A model generated the notes under the pieces. It saw only the letters and a program-made list of their open reading frames with translations. It was not told the origin of the DNA and did not search any database. The translations under genes were made by a program, and so were the position numbers. Shown here piece after piece: positions 8,529 to 16,284 of a DNA stretch of 43,710 nucleotides (its first letter is position 1; every line of letters starts with the position of its first letter). Origin of the DNA: Nitrososphaerota archaeon (GTDB lineage: Archaea; Thermoproteota; Bathyarchaeia; Bathyarchaeales; Bathycorpusculaceae). The stretch is taken from assembly GCA_031274765.1 (NCBI GenBank), contig JAISPR010000093.1:1-43710 (forward strand). Direction: 5' to 3'.

Positions 8529-9134
8529 ATGGTATCAAAAGTAGAAAAAAGCTACACCACCGCAGATATGAGTTATAGAAAAACAGAAACACTTGAACAA
8601 AAAATAGAACCTATAGAAACACAGCTCTATACACTCACCCAATTATACCAAACAATGTCAAAAACAATCACAGAAAATCAAACAGAAAACACACAACACA
8701 ACACAAATATCCTCACAGACTTATCTAGCATAGAAACAAAACTAAAAGACACAGACACAACACAAGAAACACTTAAAAACAAAATTACAGAACTCGAAAA
8801 CCAACTCAAAAAAATAGCCACTATGCCACCACCTCAACCACAATTTGCAACAGAAGTTATGCTACCACCCATACCCATTAAACGCGATAAGGCACTAGCC
8901 GCATTAACAGATACCGAAATTCAAGTACTAGAAATGCTCTCCAAAGAGGGCTCCAAAACAGCACCGGAAATCAAAGAAAGAGTACAACTAAGCCGGGAAC
9001 ATACAGCACGCTTAATGAAAAAACTCTATGAAGATGGATATTTAGAAAGAGAAGCCGGTAAACTCCCTTTCCGCTACAGCATAAAAAAAGAAATGGAAAT
9101 ACTATTACAAAAAGTTGAAAACCCAACAACATGA
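8529..9134 (+). CDS. Membrane-anchored coiled-coil protein with C-terminal winged helix
   Basis: From the first ATG the protein has 201 residues: a long coiled coil (about residues 15-100, rich in Q, T, E and K) and a MarR-like winged helix (about 115-190; LTDTEIQVLEMLSKEG, APEIKERVQLSREHTARLMKKL, then a wing). The same frame is open upstream from 8295. It encodes a hydrophobic helix (LTIIIITILTAITAIA, about 8355-8402) followed by a charged helix running straight into the coiled coil, so the real protein is probably membrane-anchored and about 55 residues longer. No ATG, GTG or TTG exists in that upstream stretch. Either a non-standard start is used near 8343-8364, just after GGAGAG at 8332-8337, or the start has been lost. 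It is probably a membrane-tethered transcription regulator. Confidence 0.72.
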   Translation: MVSKVEKSYTTADMSYRKTETLEQKIEPIETQLYTLTQLYQTMSKTITENQTENTQHNTNILTDLSSIETKLKDTDTTQETLKNKITELENQLKKIATMPPPQPQFATEVMLPPIPIKRDKALAALTDTEIQVLEMLSKEGSKTAPEIKERVQLSREHTARLMKKLYEDGYLEREAGKLPFRYSIKKEMEILLQKVENPTT

Positions 9135-9334
9135 CACATACAAAAACACATCATAACCGAAGAACAAGAAGAGCCTTTGGCGCGAATTAATTTAACCACT
9201 ACCAACACCAGACTGTCCAAAAACTAACAGCAATCCCCGAAAAATAAAAATATTTAAGTTTAAGCAAAACAATTGTTATAGTAGCGGTTGCATAAAAAAG
9301 AGAAAACTAGCCGATAGATGACACAACCAAAGAA

Positions 9335-9751
9335 TTACTTTGTTATCCGTTGTTTAATTGCTGGTGCAATGTTTGGCGCTGTTTTATATTTAAGACTATT
9401 TGAACTACCTGTCCTCAATAGCATGCCTTTATCAACCATACGTGATAAATAAGTAGAAATAGTGCTTAGGCTAACTGGTTCTTTGAGTTCTGTTTCATAA
9501 ATAGTTTGAATATCTTTAGATGAAAACCAGATTAAGGGAAAATTTTTCTGGATAACAAGCTGAACCTTTTCAAAACGTGATAGCTGCTGATTAGGCATTG
9601 TTGGACCAGAAGTAACAATTGGGTTTTCACTTGGTGTACCGCCTAACAATTCAACTAAGTCTAGGAGCCGTAATGCCTTGTCACGAGTCACTTGACCCTC
9701 AAATGCAATGGTATATCTATTCCCATCGCTATCGAAGAGCTCAACACGCAT
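9335..9751 (-). CDS. Winged-helix DNA-binding protein next to the candidate origin
   Basis: A 138-residue protein. The N-terminal part, MRVELFDSDGNRYTIAFEGQVTRDKALRLLDLVELLGG given here by its first 20 residues MRVELFDSDGNRYTIAFEGQ, forms a small beta-rich module followed by a helix. The C-terminal half (about residues 55-125) is a winged helix: FEKVQLVIQKNFPLIWFSSKDIQ in outline, then VSLSTISTYLSRMVDKGML as recognition helix, then a wing. I use ATG 9751; an in-frame GTG at 9775 would add eight residues, but neither has a clear ribosome-binding site. It is transcribed away from orc1, with the candidate origin between them, so it may regulate orc1 or bind the origin region. The exact role is unknown. 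Confidence 0.75.
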   Translation of the reverse strand: MRVELFDSDGNRYTIAFEGQVTRDKALRLLDLVELLGGTPSENPIVTSGPTMPNQQLSRFEKVQLVIQKNFPLIWFSSKDIQTIYETELKEPVSLSTISTYLSRMVDKGMLLRTGSSNSLKYKTAPNIAPAIKQRITK

Positions 9752-9960
9752 TTTACGAGCCGGCACAATGCACACCTATAACTTGTTCACAAACTCTCTA
9801 CTTCACACCTTATAACTGTGATGGTGAAATGAGTAATTAAAAAAAGTCCAAAATAACCATTTAATAGCTAAATAAGGCGTTTTTACATCGATTATGGAAT
9901 AACCAGCTTCACAAGAAAATATATCTGTGAATAAACTAACTTGACAGCTTGGTTTGTATT

Positions 9961-9982
9961 TTCCAGTAGAAGTGTAGGGGTG
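9961..9982 (+). promoter_or_regulatory. ORB-like box 1
   Basis: TTCCAGTAGAAGTGTAGGGG followed by TG matches the archaeal ORB pattern: a TTCCAGTGGAAAC-like core followed by a GGGGT string. It reads in the plus orientation, pointing toward orc1. Confidence 0.7.
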
Positions 9983-10070
9983 CCTTGTTCACTGTAAAAA
10001 GACAAAAATAGGGTAATTTTAAAGAAAAACGACATAGAAAAACGTCAGTTTTAATGCTATTTTATACACC

Positions 10071-10086
10071 TTCACAGTTTTGTGAA
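10071..10086. promoter_or_regulatory. TTCACA-TGTGAA inverted repeat
   Basis: TTCACAGTTTTGTGAA is a perfect 6-bp inverted repeat with a 4-base spacer, inside the candidate origin. Related half-sites are nearby: TTCACA near 9,786, TTCACACC near 9,801, CTGTGATGGTGAAA at 9,816, and CCTGTGAAAC near 10,097. It is probably an operator or protein-binding dyad. Confidence 0.5.
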
Positions 10087-10218
10087 CACACAACCACCTG
10101 TGAAACTCTGACAAAAATTAAGTTAGATTTTTATCAGTAAAAATTTCAAGTTAGCCATAACCCAAACTGATTAGCAGAATTTTTACGCTACATTTCCATG
10201 GATTTAACATCCCAGAGC

Positions 10219-10240
10219 CACCCCTACATTTCCTCTCGAA
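10219..10240 (-). promoter_or_regulatory. ORB-like box 2 (inverted)
   Basis: On the minus strand this reads TTCGAGAGGAAATGTAGGGG then TG. It agrees with box 1 at most positions, including the TGTAGGGGTG end. Its orientation is opposite to boxes 1 and 3, as expected for ORBs flanking an unwinding element. Confidence 0.6.
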
Positions 10241-10403
10241 GTTTTTTGAACAAAAAAGAAGTTTAGCGAGACAGAAAAAACAAATATCAACCACCAGTCT
10301 AAAAAGTTGGATAATAACAATTAATATATCTCTTACTATTTTCTTACCCAACGTATATAATTATATATATTTATTTTTAATAGGTCTTTATTTAGTGAAA
10401 TTT

Positions 10404-10426
10404 CTCCAGTCGAAACTCCGGGGTGT
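10404..10426 (+). promoter_or_regulatory. ORB-like box 3
   Basis: CTCCAGTCGAAACTCCGGGG then TGT shares TCCAGT-GAA and GGGGTG with box 1, and its CGAAAC is close to the canonical core. It lies about 140 bases before the orc1 ATG and next to the most AT-rich stretch of the region. Confidence 0.7.
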
Positions 10427-10564
10427 GTGTTCTGGTCATTGCTATCTGTTCCTTTCCTTTCTTTGAAATGTTTTAGGCATTATTCAGATTTTTGTACTAT
10501 ATCCTTTATCTGTTCCACCAGAAATATCGGTTGTACCTCTGTAAAAAAAGGAAGAAAGGGCAAA

Positions 10565-11794
10565 ATGGGAAACTCAGTATTAGACGATGTATTTGATAAC
10601 TTTGTTAACAGCGCACTATTATTTAAAGACAGAGAAGTTCTAAGACATGACTATTTACCTGACAAATTACCTCACAGAGAAGACCAAATTCGCCTCCTTG
10701 GCTCAACTGTAGCCCCAGTTCTAAAATCAGCTCGCTGCTCAAACATATTTATATATGGTAAAACCGGCACAGGCAAAACAGCCGTCACAAAATATGTACT
10801 CAGCCACTTAGAATCAAAAGCCAAAGAATACGGCGCCCAAGTAAAATTCTGCTACATCAACTGCCGCATGACCGGCTCAGAATACCGAGTATTTGCCAGC
10901 TTAAGCCAAAGTGTAGGCCTAAAAATTCCCTTCACCGGCCTCTCTGTTGGAGAAGTCTTTGACCGCTTCCGTTCCGGGCTAGACCAATCACACATAATTT
11001 TTATAATTGTCCTAGATGAAGTAGATGCCCTAATCAAGGAACGCGGCGACGCTTTTATGTATGAGCTCACCCGCATCAACGAAACCCTCCATAAAAGCAA
11101 AGTCTCCATAATCGGCATATCTAACGATTTACGCCTAAAAGAATTCCTAGATCCCCGTGTCTTTAGTTCCCTAAGCGAAGAAGAACTAGTTTTTCGTCCC
11201 TACGACGCCGGTGAACTCCGCACCATACTTCTTGAACGCTCAAAACTTGCTTTCCAAGAAGGTGTTCTCTCTGCCTCTGCACTAAGCATCTCCTCTGCAC
11301 TAGCCGCTGCTGAACACGGCGACGCACGCCGCGCCCTAGATTTGTTACGTGTAGCAGGCGAAGTCGCTGAACGCCAAAGTGCAAAAGCTGTAACCGAAGA
11401 ACACGTGCGGCAAGCCGAAAAACATATCGAACATAACCGTGTCATCGAAGCTCTCAAAAATCTAACCCTACATTCAAAACTAGTACTTCTAAGTGTATAT
11501 CATCTAAACAAATCCAGTGCCACTACAGGCGAAATCTATGACATTTATAATGAATTATGTGGTGAAATGGGTGCTGGTCTTTTGACACAACGTCGTTTGG
11601 GTACCCTTGTCAACGAACTTGATTCTATGGGTTTAGTGAACGCTAAAGTCGTCAGTATGGGTCGTTATGGTCGAACTAAAAAAATTCGACTGGAAATCAG
11701 CCGTGGGCTAATTCGAGATGTTTATGGTGATGACAACCGTTTTAGTCAATTACTTAAATATTGCCCAAAAACCATCCATAAAAGCTCAAACTAG
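10565..11794 (+). CDS. orc1/cdc6: Orc1/Cdc6 replication initiator ATPase
   Basis: The origin-binding AAA+ initiator of archaea, 409 residues. Walker A GKTGTGKT is at about residue 65, Walker B IIVLDEVDA at about 148, and sensor 1 in IGISNDLRLKEFLDPRV. The arginine-rich lid follows (GDARRALDLLRVAGE), and the C-terminal winged helix that contacts ORB DNA runs from about residue 310 to the end (LHSKLVLLSVYHLNKS to GRTKKIRLEI). The ATG at 10565 is chosen because GGAAGAAAGGG lies just upstream and the family sequence starts there. Its 3' end overlaps that of the PolD small subunit by 9 bases on the opposite strand. ORB-like boxes lie directly upstream, so initiator and candidate origin are adjacent. 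Confidence 0.96.
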   Translation: MGNSVLDDVFDNFVNSALLFKDREVLRHDYLPDKLPHREDQIRLLGSTVAPVLKSARCSNIFIYGKTGTGKTAVTKYVLSHLESKAKEYGAQVKFCYINCRMTGSEYRVFASLSQSVGLKIPFTGLSVGEVFDRFRSGLDQSHIIFIIVLDEVDALIKERGDAFMYELTRINETLHKSKVSIIGISNDLRLKEFLDPRVFSSLSEEELVFRPYDAGELRTILLERSKLAFQEGVLSASALSISSALAAAEHGDARRALDLLRVAGEVAERQSAKAVTEEHVRQAEKHIEHNRVIEALKNLTLHSKLVLLSVYHLNKSSATTGEIYDIYNELCGEMGAGLLTQRRLGTLVNELDSMGLVNAKVVSMGRYGRTKKIRLEISRGLIRDVYGDDNRFSQLLKYCPKTIHKSSN

Positions 11795-13387
11795 CGGTTC
11801 TAAAAAATCTAAAATCATAGTTTCTCTTGTTTGTAAATTTACCACTGGCACTTTTCCTGGTGTAGGAACTAAACCTAGTTTTTCCATATACTCTGTTTGT
11901 TCTTGCCATCCTCCTGAATTCACTACCAAAACCCCTCGGTAGTTGCAGAGGCCATTAACATGGATATGGCCCGCGTGAAATATATCTGGAACTTTATCTA
12001 CAACGAGATAGTCACGGTTTTCGGGTGAGAGCATAGTTTTCCCACCATACACAGGTGCTAGATGTCGGCATTGCATTAGCAATCTCATTGATGTTTCGGG
12101 GTGGTCGTTGTCCATGCCTGGCACAACTCCGATTATATCGTTTAAACTTACACCATGAAACATCAAGACTTCGATGCCATGGAGGCTAAGGTAACAGGGG
12201 CTTCCAACTGAGTGAATGTTTGGTTTATCTTTGAGGGCTGTGAGGTAGTTTTCTGATATGGCTGGTTGAGGTTGGGATTTGCGTGCGGCGTCATGGTTAC
12301 CTGGTGAGAGTATGATTTCAATATAGGGTGGGATTTTTTCTAGATATTTGGTTGCAAAATTGTATTGTTTATGTATATCGCGGATGGTTAATTCCATTTG
12401 TTGTCCTGGATAGATACCAACACCATCGACAATATCACCGGCAACCAAGAGGTATTTTACTCTGCCTGCTATCTCTCGCATTGCAGGGGTTCCATATTTT
12501 CCTTTGAGCCAGAGTATGAAGCGTTTGAAGGCTTCTTTGGTGAATTTTGTGCTGCCTATATGAATGTCTGAGGTGAAGACTGCATAGACTGGTTCTTGTG
12601 CATGTTGGGGCATTTTTCTGCCGACTTCGGGTAAAATGATGTCTTCTGCCATCAAGAGATTTGTTTTGGTTTTAATAGCGGCAACGCAGAAAACGGTGTC
12701 TGGTAGGAGCATAAGGGTTTTTCTTTTGATTTCTTGGGGTGATTTTTGTGGGATTAGAATGGTTGCACTTCCGCTTGGGTCTTCTACTGAGAGGATGGTG
12801 CTGTTTTTGGAGTCCCGTTTCTCAGTTAGCATACAGATGATTTTGAGTTTGGTTTTAGGTTGTGATTTGAGGGCTTCTATGATGGGTGTGGCCGCTTTGA
12901 CGTCCATACGTTGTCTTAGGATTTTTTCTAAGCGTTTAAAGCGGTCTTGGAAGAGGTTTTTGTATTCTTCAAGAGTGCCATTGGAGGTGAGTTTACCTGT
13001 GGCGTCGTCGAGGATTTTGAGTTCTGAGGGGATGTCTTTGGCATAGGGATAAAAGTCATTGTCTGTGCCATTGAAGCGTGATTTTGTTGATGCGGTTTCT
13101 GAGTAATTTAGCGCTAAAATTGGTTGGGGTTCTGTTGTCTGGGTTGGGGTTGTTTTTTGTATGGTTGGTGTGGATTGTTGTATGATGGTCTCAAGCAAGG
13201 TTTGTTCGATGAATATGGGTTTATCTGGTAGGGTCTCAAGTTTTTTTAGCGCTAGTGTTATAATTTCTACTGGATCGTTTGTTTTTGCATTTTGGCTGAG
13301 AAACTCGAAAGCTTCACTGTTTAATTGGTACCCTGCTTTGATGGTTGTTTCAATGGCCCTTTGGAGTTTATCTTGCGTATTTTTCAC
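11786..13387 (-). CDS. polB: DNA polymerase D small subunit (DP1), Mre11-like 3'-5' exonuclease
   Basis: Proofreading subunit of polymerase D, 533 residues. The C-terminal calcineurin-like phosphoesterase domain has all main metal motifs: SDIHIGS (about residue 272), GDIVDG (about 321), GNHDAAR (about 363), MFHG and GHIH (about 475). An OB-fold lies before it (about 150-255), and the N-terminal about 120 residues are a poorly conserved linker rich in T and Q. It starts at GTG 13387. A tandem CTGTGAT box sits 9 bases upstream, and no strong Shine-Dalgarno is seen. It is shorter than the roughly 600-residue euryarchaeal proteins mainly in the N-terminal part. It is convergent with orc1, and the catalytic partner DP2 is about 7 kb away. 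Confidence 0.96.
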   Translation of the reverse strand: MKNTQDKLQRAIETTIKAGYQLNSEAFEFLSQNAKTNDPVEIITLALKKLETLPDKPIFIEQTLLETIIQQSTPTIQKTTPTQTTEPQPILALNYSETASTKSRFNGTDNDFYPYAKDIPSELKILDDATGKLTSNGTLEEYKNLFQDRFKRLEKILRQRMDVKAATPIIEALKSQPKTKLKIICMLTEKRDSKNSTILSVEDPSGSATILIPQKSPQEIKRKTLMLLPDTVFCVAAIKTKTNLLMAEDIILPEVGRKMPQHAQEPVYAVFTSDIHIGSTKFTKEAFKRFILWLKGKYGTPAMREIAGRVKYLLVAGDIVDGVGIYPGQQMELTIRDIHKQYNFATKYLEKIPPYIEIILSPGNHDAARKSQPQPAISENYLTALKDKPNIHSVGSPCYLSLHGIEVLMFHGVSLNDIIGVVPGMDNDHPETSMRLLMQCRHLAPVYGGKTMLSPENRDYLVVDKVPDIFHAGHIHVNGLCNYRGVLVVNSGGWQEQTEYMEKLGLVPTPGKVPVVNLQTRETMILDFLEPLV

Positions 13388-13395
13388 ACTCTAGT

Positions 13396-13411
13396 CTGTG
13401 ATACTGTGATG
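13396..13411. promoter_or_regulatory. Tandem CTGTGAT box upstream of DP1
   Basis: CTGTGATACTGTGATG is a direct repeat of CTGTGAT with 8-base periodicity, directly before the DP1 start. It resembles TATCACAGGAGTATCACA at 7,093 read on the other strand. A shared regulator is inferred. Confidence 0.4.
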
Positions 13412-13740
13412 TTTAGGCAGTATTGTTTTTTGTGTTATTTACTTTTTTGTGTGTGCTTAGAGGGTTGCTGTGGTTTTCTCTTATTTAACCGTGAGTTAGT
13501 TTTTTTATCTGTTTTTGTTGTGTTGGTTATAAAATGCAAGTTATGTGTGTTTAAGTTTTTTAACTGCCAAAATTTTCTGTAGCTATTTTTGTCTTTGTTT
13601 ATATTTTGTTTTTAGGGCGGGGGTTCTATCTGTTTAGGTTTTAGTGATGGTTATTTGTATTTTTATCCTGTAGATATATTAATTTTAAAATATTTATATG
13701 AGTGCTCAAATGTTTAAACAGATTATATAGTGAATATAGT
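13412..13740. other. Intergenic region between DP1 and the PhoU-type regulator
   Basis: About 330 bases, T/G-rich, no gene. AATTTTAAAATATTTATATG (about 13,681-13,700) is a likely TATA region for the rightward regulator gene. Confidence 0.5.
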
Positions 13741-14712
13741 ATGAGTGAATTACGAAAGGTCCAACAAACACCAACCGGTACTTACTTTATCTGTCTACCC
13801 CGTGAATGGGCAAAAAACCAAAGCCTACAGAAAGGTTCCCAAGTAAATATAGAATCAACAAAGGATGGTAAACTCTTAATTGACACGCAATTTGACGTGG
13901 AGCCCCAACCCAAAATAATCTCGCTCAAAATCGGACCCTACCTAAACCGCGAAATCGTCGGTAACTATCTTTTAGGCTATGACATAATCCGAGTTGAAGC
14001 CAAAACCCGCATAGACTCAACCATGCGTAACCAAATTAAATCTACCGCAAATTCTCTAGCTGGCTTAATGATAGTCGAAGAAACAACTACACTAATGGTT
14101 CTTCAATGTATGATGCAACAACCCTTTGCTTCACCAAAAAAGTTGCTTCAACGCAACCAAGGTAGTGCTGCACTCATGCTGCGTGATGCGGCTAACTCTT
14201 TTATCAATCGTGACACTGATATGGCAAAAAACGTTATTGATCGTGATGATGAAAACAATAAATTCTATTTTTTGCTCGTTAGAATTTTGCGTACTATAAT
14301 TCAAAATCCTCGTCAAGGTGAAAAATTCGAAATTACTCCCATCGAATGTCTAGACTATCGTTTAGCTGCAAGTTTAATCGAGAGTATCGGTGATGCTTGT
14401 GTTCAGATAGCTACTTCTACTTTATCAATCGCGGACACTAAATTTTCAAGTGAAGTACGCAAGTTGCTCATAGAGTTACATTGTGTTTGTTTTGAAGCAA
14501 GTGAGCAAGCGTTCAGGGCATTTTTAAATAAAGATATCTCGATAGCTGAAAATGTGCGTTTGATGCGAACAAAAATTGAAACGACCTCCATAGAGCTTGA
14601 GAATGCTGCGAAATTTGCTTCTGTGGATTTGATGCCCCAGATTTTATCTGTGGTGTCTTTTTTGAAACAGACCTATGGATACAGTGTTGATCTGGCTGAT
14701 CTTGTTGTGTGA
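13741..14712 (+). CDS. AbrB-like plus PhoU-domain regulator
   Basis: A 323-residue archaeal phosphate-uptake-regulator type protein. The N-terminal segment, RKVQQTPTGTYFICLPREWA with the following KGSQVNIE, is an AbrB/SpoVT-like swapped-hairpin DNA-binding domain (residues 1-50). The rest is all-helical and resembles tandem PhoU bundles with acidic metal-binding patches, such as RDDENNKFYFLLVR. Such proteins are thought to link DNA binding with phosphate or metal sensing, but the direct targets are not known. I start at ATG 13741, where the family begins; an in-frame ATG at 13702 would add 13 unrelated residues. No phosphate transporter genes lie nearby. Confidence 0.85.
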   Translation: MSELRKVQQTPTGTYFICLPREWAKNQSLQKGSQVNIESTKDGKLLIDTQFDVEPQPKIISLKIGPYLNREIVGNYLLGYDIIRVEAKTRIDSTMRNQIKSTANSLAGLMIVEETTTLMVLQCMMQQPFASPKKLLQRNQGSAALMLRDAANSFINRDTDMAKNVIDRDDENNKFYFLLVRILRTIIQNPRQGEKFEITPIECLDYRLAASLIESIGDACVQIATSTLSIADTKFSSEVRKLLIELHCVCFEASEQAFRAFLNKDISIAENVRLMRTKIETTSIELENAAKFASVDLMPQILSVVSFLKQTYGYSVDLADLVV

Positions 14713-15482
14713 TCTATTGTCTAAAAACCAGTTAGTGTTGTGTGGATAGTTATTTTTAGTGTACAAAATTTGGCGAAATTTCTATTTTATCTCTTTTTGT
14801 AGTTAATTGTTTTAGTAGGTTTTCTGATTTTTGTTATGTTTGTGTGTGTAGTGGTATTTTTGAGTGTTGTGTTGGTTTTTGAGGATATGTTTAATTGTAT
14901 TGTTCAGCCGGGTTTGGTGGTGTTTTTTGTCAAAAATTTTTGTATATTGTTTGATTTGTTTGTTTTACGGGTATGGGTTTTATGTTGCATATACTGTAGT
15001 GGGTTGCAAAATAGTGCTGTTTTGTATGTTTGCTGAGTGTTGTTGTTTGTGGGTTGTTGTGTGTTTTATAAATATGTTTGTTTTGTATTACTTGTGATTT
15101 GAGATTTGTGTGTGTTGTATTTGTGTTTGATTCATATGTTTTTGTGTTTTGATGCATATGTGTGTGAGTTAGTGGCCTAAAAAGGTAAAACGCCTTTTGT
15201 TTCCAAGCCCAAGGAAGTTAGCCCTGTCTTTGTTGTTTTGCCGGTTAGTAGTGTAAATTATTTGTTTTTGGAGTGTTTAAATTTAAAAATTTAACTTTAT
15301 ATGATTCTGTTATGCGGTGACGTGTTGCGAATTTCTTTAGCTTTCATTTTTAACAACGCTTAAAAATAATGGAAAGCATCACCATGCAAGTTTGGGGGAG
15401 GAAGACCTCAAAAGGCTTGACTGCATAATTCCGGTTCACTATCTATGCGTACATACGCTTGAATAAACCTATGTGTGTATTT

Positions 15483-15496
15483 GTACACATATGTGT
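15483..15496. promoter_or_regulatory. TACACATATGTGTA perfect palindrome
   Basis: A 14-bp perfect palindrome about 95 bases upstream of the first glycosyltransferase gene. It is surrounded by TATGTGTGTAT (15470-15480) and GTACGTGCGCATGTAC (15509-15524). It could be an operator for the glycan locus. Function is inferred. Confidence 0.4.
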
Positions 15497-15530
15497 ATAT
15501 TGGTACTCGTACGTGCGCATGTACCTGTCT

Positions 15531-15546
15531 TCTTCCAGTAGGAAGA
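15531..15546. other. Short hairpin TCTTCC-AGTA-GGAAGA
   Basis: A perfect 6-bp stem with a 4-base loop, 43 bases before the glycosyltransferase start. It could lie in the 5' leader. The TTCCAGTAGGAA core superficially resembles an ORB half but lacks the G string. Confidence 0.35.
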
Positions 15547-15588
15547 GATTGCATAGTGGAAACTATGAACATTTGTAAGGGTTAAGAG

Positions 15589-16284
15589 TTGACAAAAATT
15601 TTACAACATCAACAAACTGTACAATTACAGTTAATTATCCCCGCTCTAAATGAAGAAGCGGGAATCGGTCTCACTATCTCAGAAATGCAACAATTCCTAG
15701 TTAATCTACCTATACTAGTCATTGATGGCCAAAGCACCGACCGCACTATAGAAATTGCCAAAAGTTTAGGTGCAAAAATCGCCCGCCAAAATGGAAAAGG
15801 CAAAGGCGACGCACTCGCAAAAGCCTTCGAATGCATGGCGCCCCAAGTGAAATACGCCATACTAACTGACGCAGACTACACTTACCCCGCTGAATATGTC
15901 CCCCAAATGATACAAGTGCTTGAAGAAAAACCTGAAGTTGGCATGGTATGCGGAAACCGCTTCAGCGGCAATGTGGATCCTAAAGCATTGCGCAAAGTGT
16001 TTAGTTTTGGCAACCGTCTAATAGCTTGGTCACACCGCAACCTCAATGGTGTCCAGCTCAAAGATCCTCTTACCGGTCTAAGAGTGATTCGTGCAGAGAT
16101 TCTTAGAAATTGGCAGATAAAATCTAAAGGCTTTGACATCGAAGTAGAACTCAATCGGCATGTTGAAAAACACGGCTTTGACATCAAAGAGATTGACATA
16201 CACTATCGACAAAGATTAGGTGAAAAAAAACTCAAGGTCCGAGATGGCGTAACAATCCTAAAACGGATAATTCTTGAAGCGTAA
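15589..16284 (+). CDS. Family 2 glycosyltransferase, dolichol-phosphate-sugar synthase-like
   Basis: A 231-residue soluble GT2 (GT-A fold) enzyme, close in layout to dolichyl-phosphate mannose or glucose synthases that charge the lipid carrier for protein glycosylation. Seen: LIIPALNEEAGIG at the N-terminus, VIDGQSTDRT binding the nucleotide, the metal-binding TDADYTYP, and the DPLTGLRVIRAEIL region with GFDIEVELN. No transmembrane segment is present. Start is TTG 15589, after a weak AAGGGTTAAGAG. It is the first gene of the glycan locus but is separated from the rest by about 1.1 kb without intact genes. The donor and acceptor sugars are unknown. Confidence 0.88.
   Translation: MTKILQHQQTVQLQLIIPALNEEAGIGLTISEMQQFLVNLPILVIDGQSTDRTIEIAKSLGAKIARQNGKGKGDALAKAFECMAPQVKYAILTDADYTYPAEYVPQMIQVLEEKPEVGMVCGNRFSGNVDPKALRKVFSFGNRLIAWSHRNLNGVQLKDPLTGLRVIRAEILRNWQIKSKGFDIEVELNRHVEKHGFDIKEIDIHYRQRLGEKKLKVRDGVTILKRIILEA

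Larger units (their letters stand above)
9776..10564. other. Candidate replication origin (oriC) upstream of orc1/cdc6
   Basis: A non-coding region of about 790 bases between the winged-helix gene and orc1. It contains three boxes resembling archaeal origin recognition boxes (9961, 10219 and 10404), AT-rich stretches suited to unwinding (about 10,320-10,400, with ATATAATTATATATATTTATTT inside, and about 9,840-9,930), and several TTCACA/TGTGAA boxes. In archaea origins commonly lie just upstream of orc1/cdc6. An open frame extends back from orc1 into this region to 10,427, but it lacks family sequence and overlaps the third box. Confidence 0.75.
14713..15588. other. Long G/T-rich intergenic region
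   Basis: About 875 bases with no supported gene. From 14,760 to 15,170 the plus strand is nearly all G and T runs, and the open frames there encode only low-complexity V/F/C/L strings. From 15,443 it changes to short alternating purine-pyrimidine and palindromic sequences before the first glycan gene. Confidence 0.6.

Noticed and set aside
10427-10564. N-terminal extension of Orc1/Cdc6
   Set aside because: The 46 extra residues have no family similarity, overlap the third ORB-like box, and the ATG at 10565 has a good ribosome-binding site.
14836-15157. Overlapping hydrophobic frames between the PhoU-type regulator and the glycan locus
   Set aside because: They are produced by G/T-rich DNA in both strands and frames, with no start context and only repetitive V/C/F/L or T/N/K composition.
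15531-15546. TTCCAGTAGGAA as a fourth ORB
   Set aside because: It lacks the GGGGT string and sits in a palindrome far from orc1; it is better described as a hairpin.
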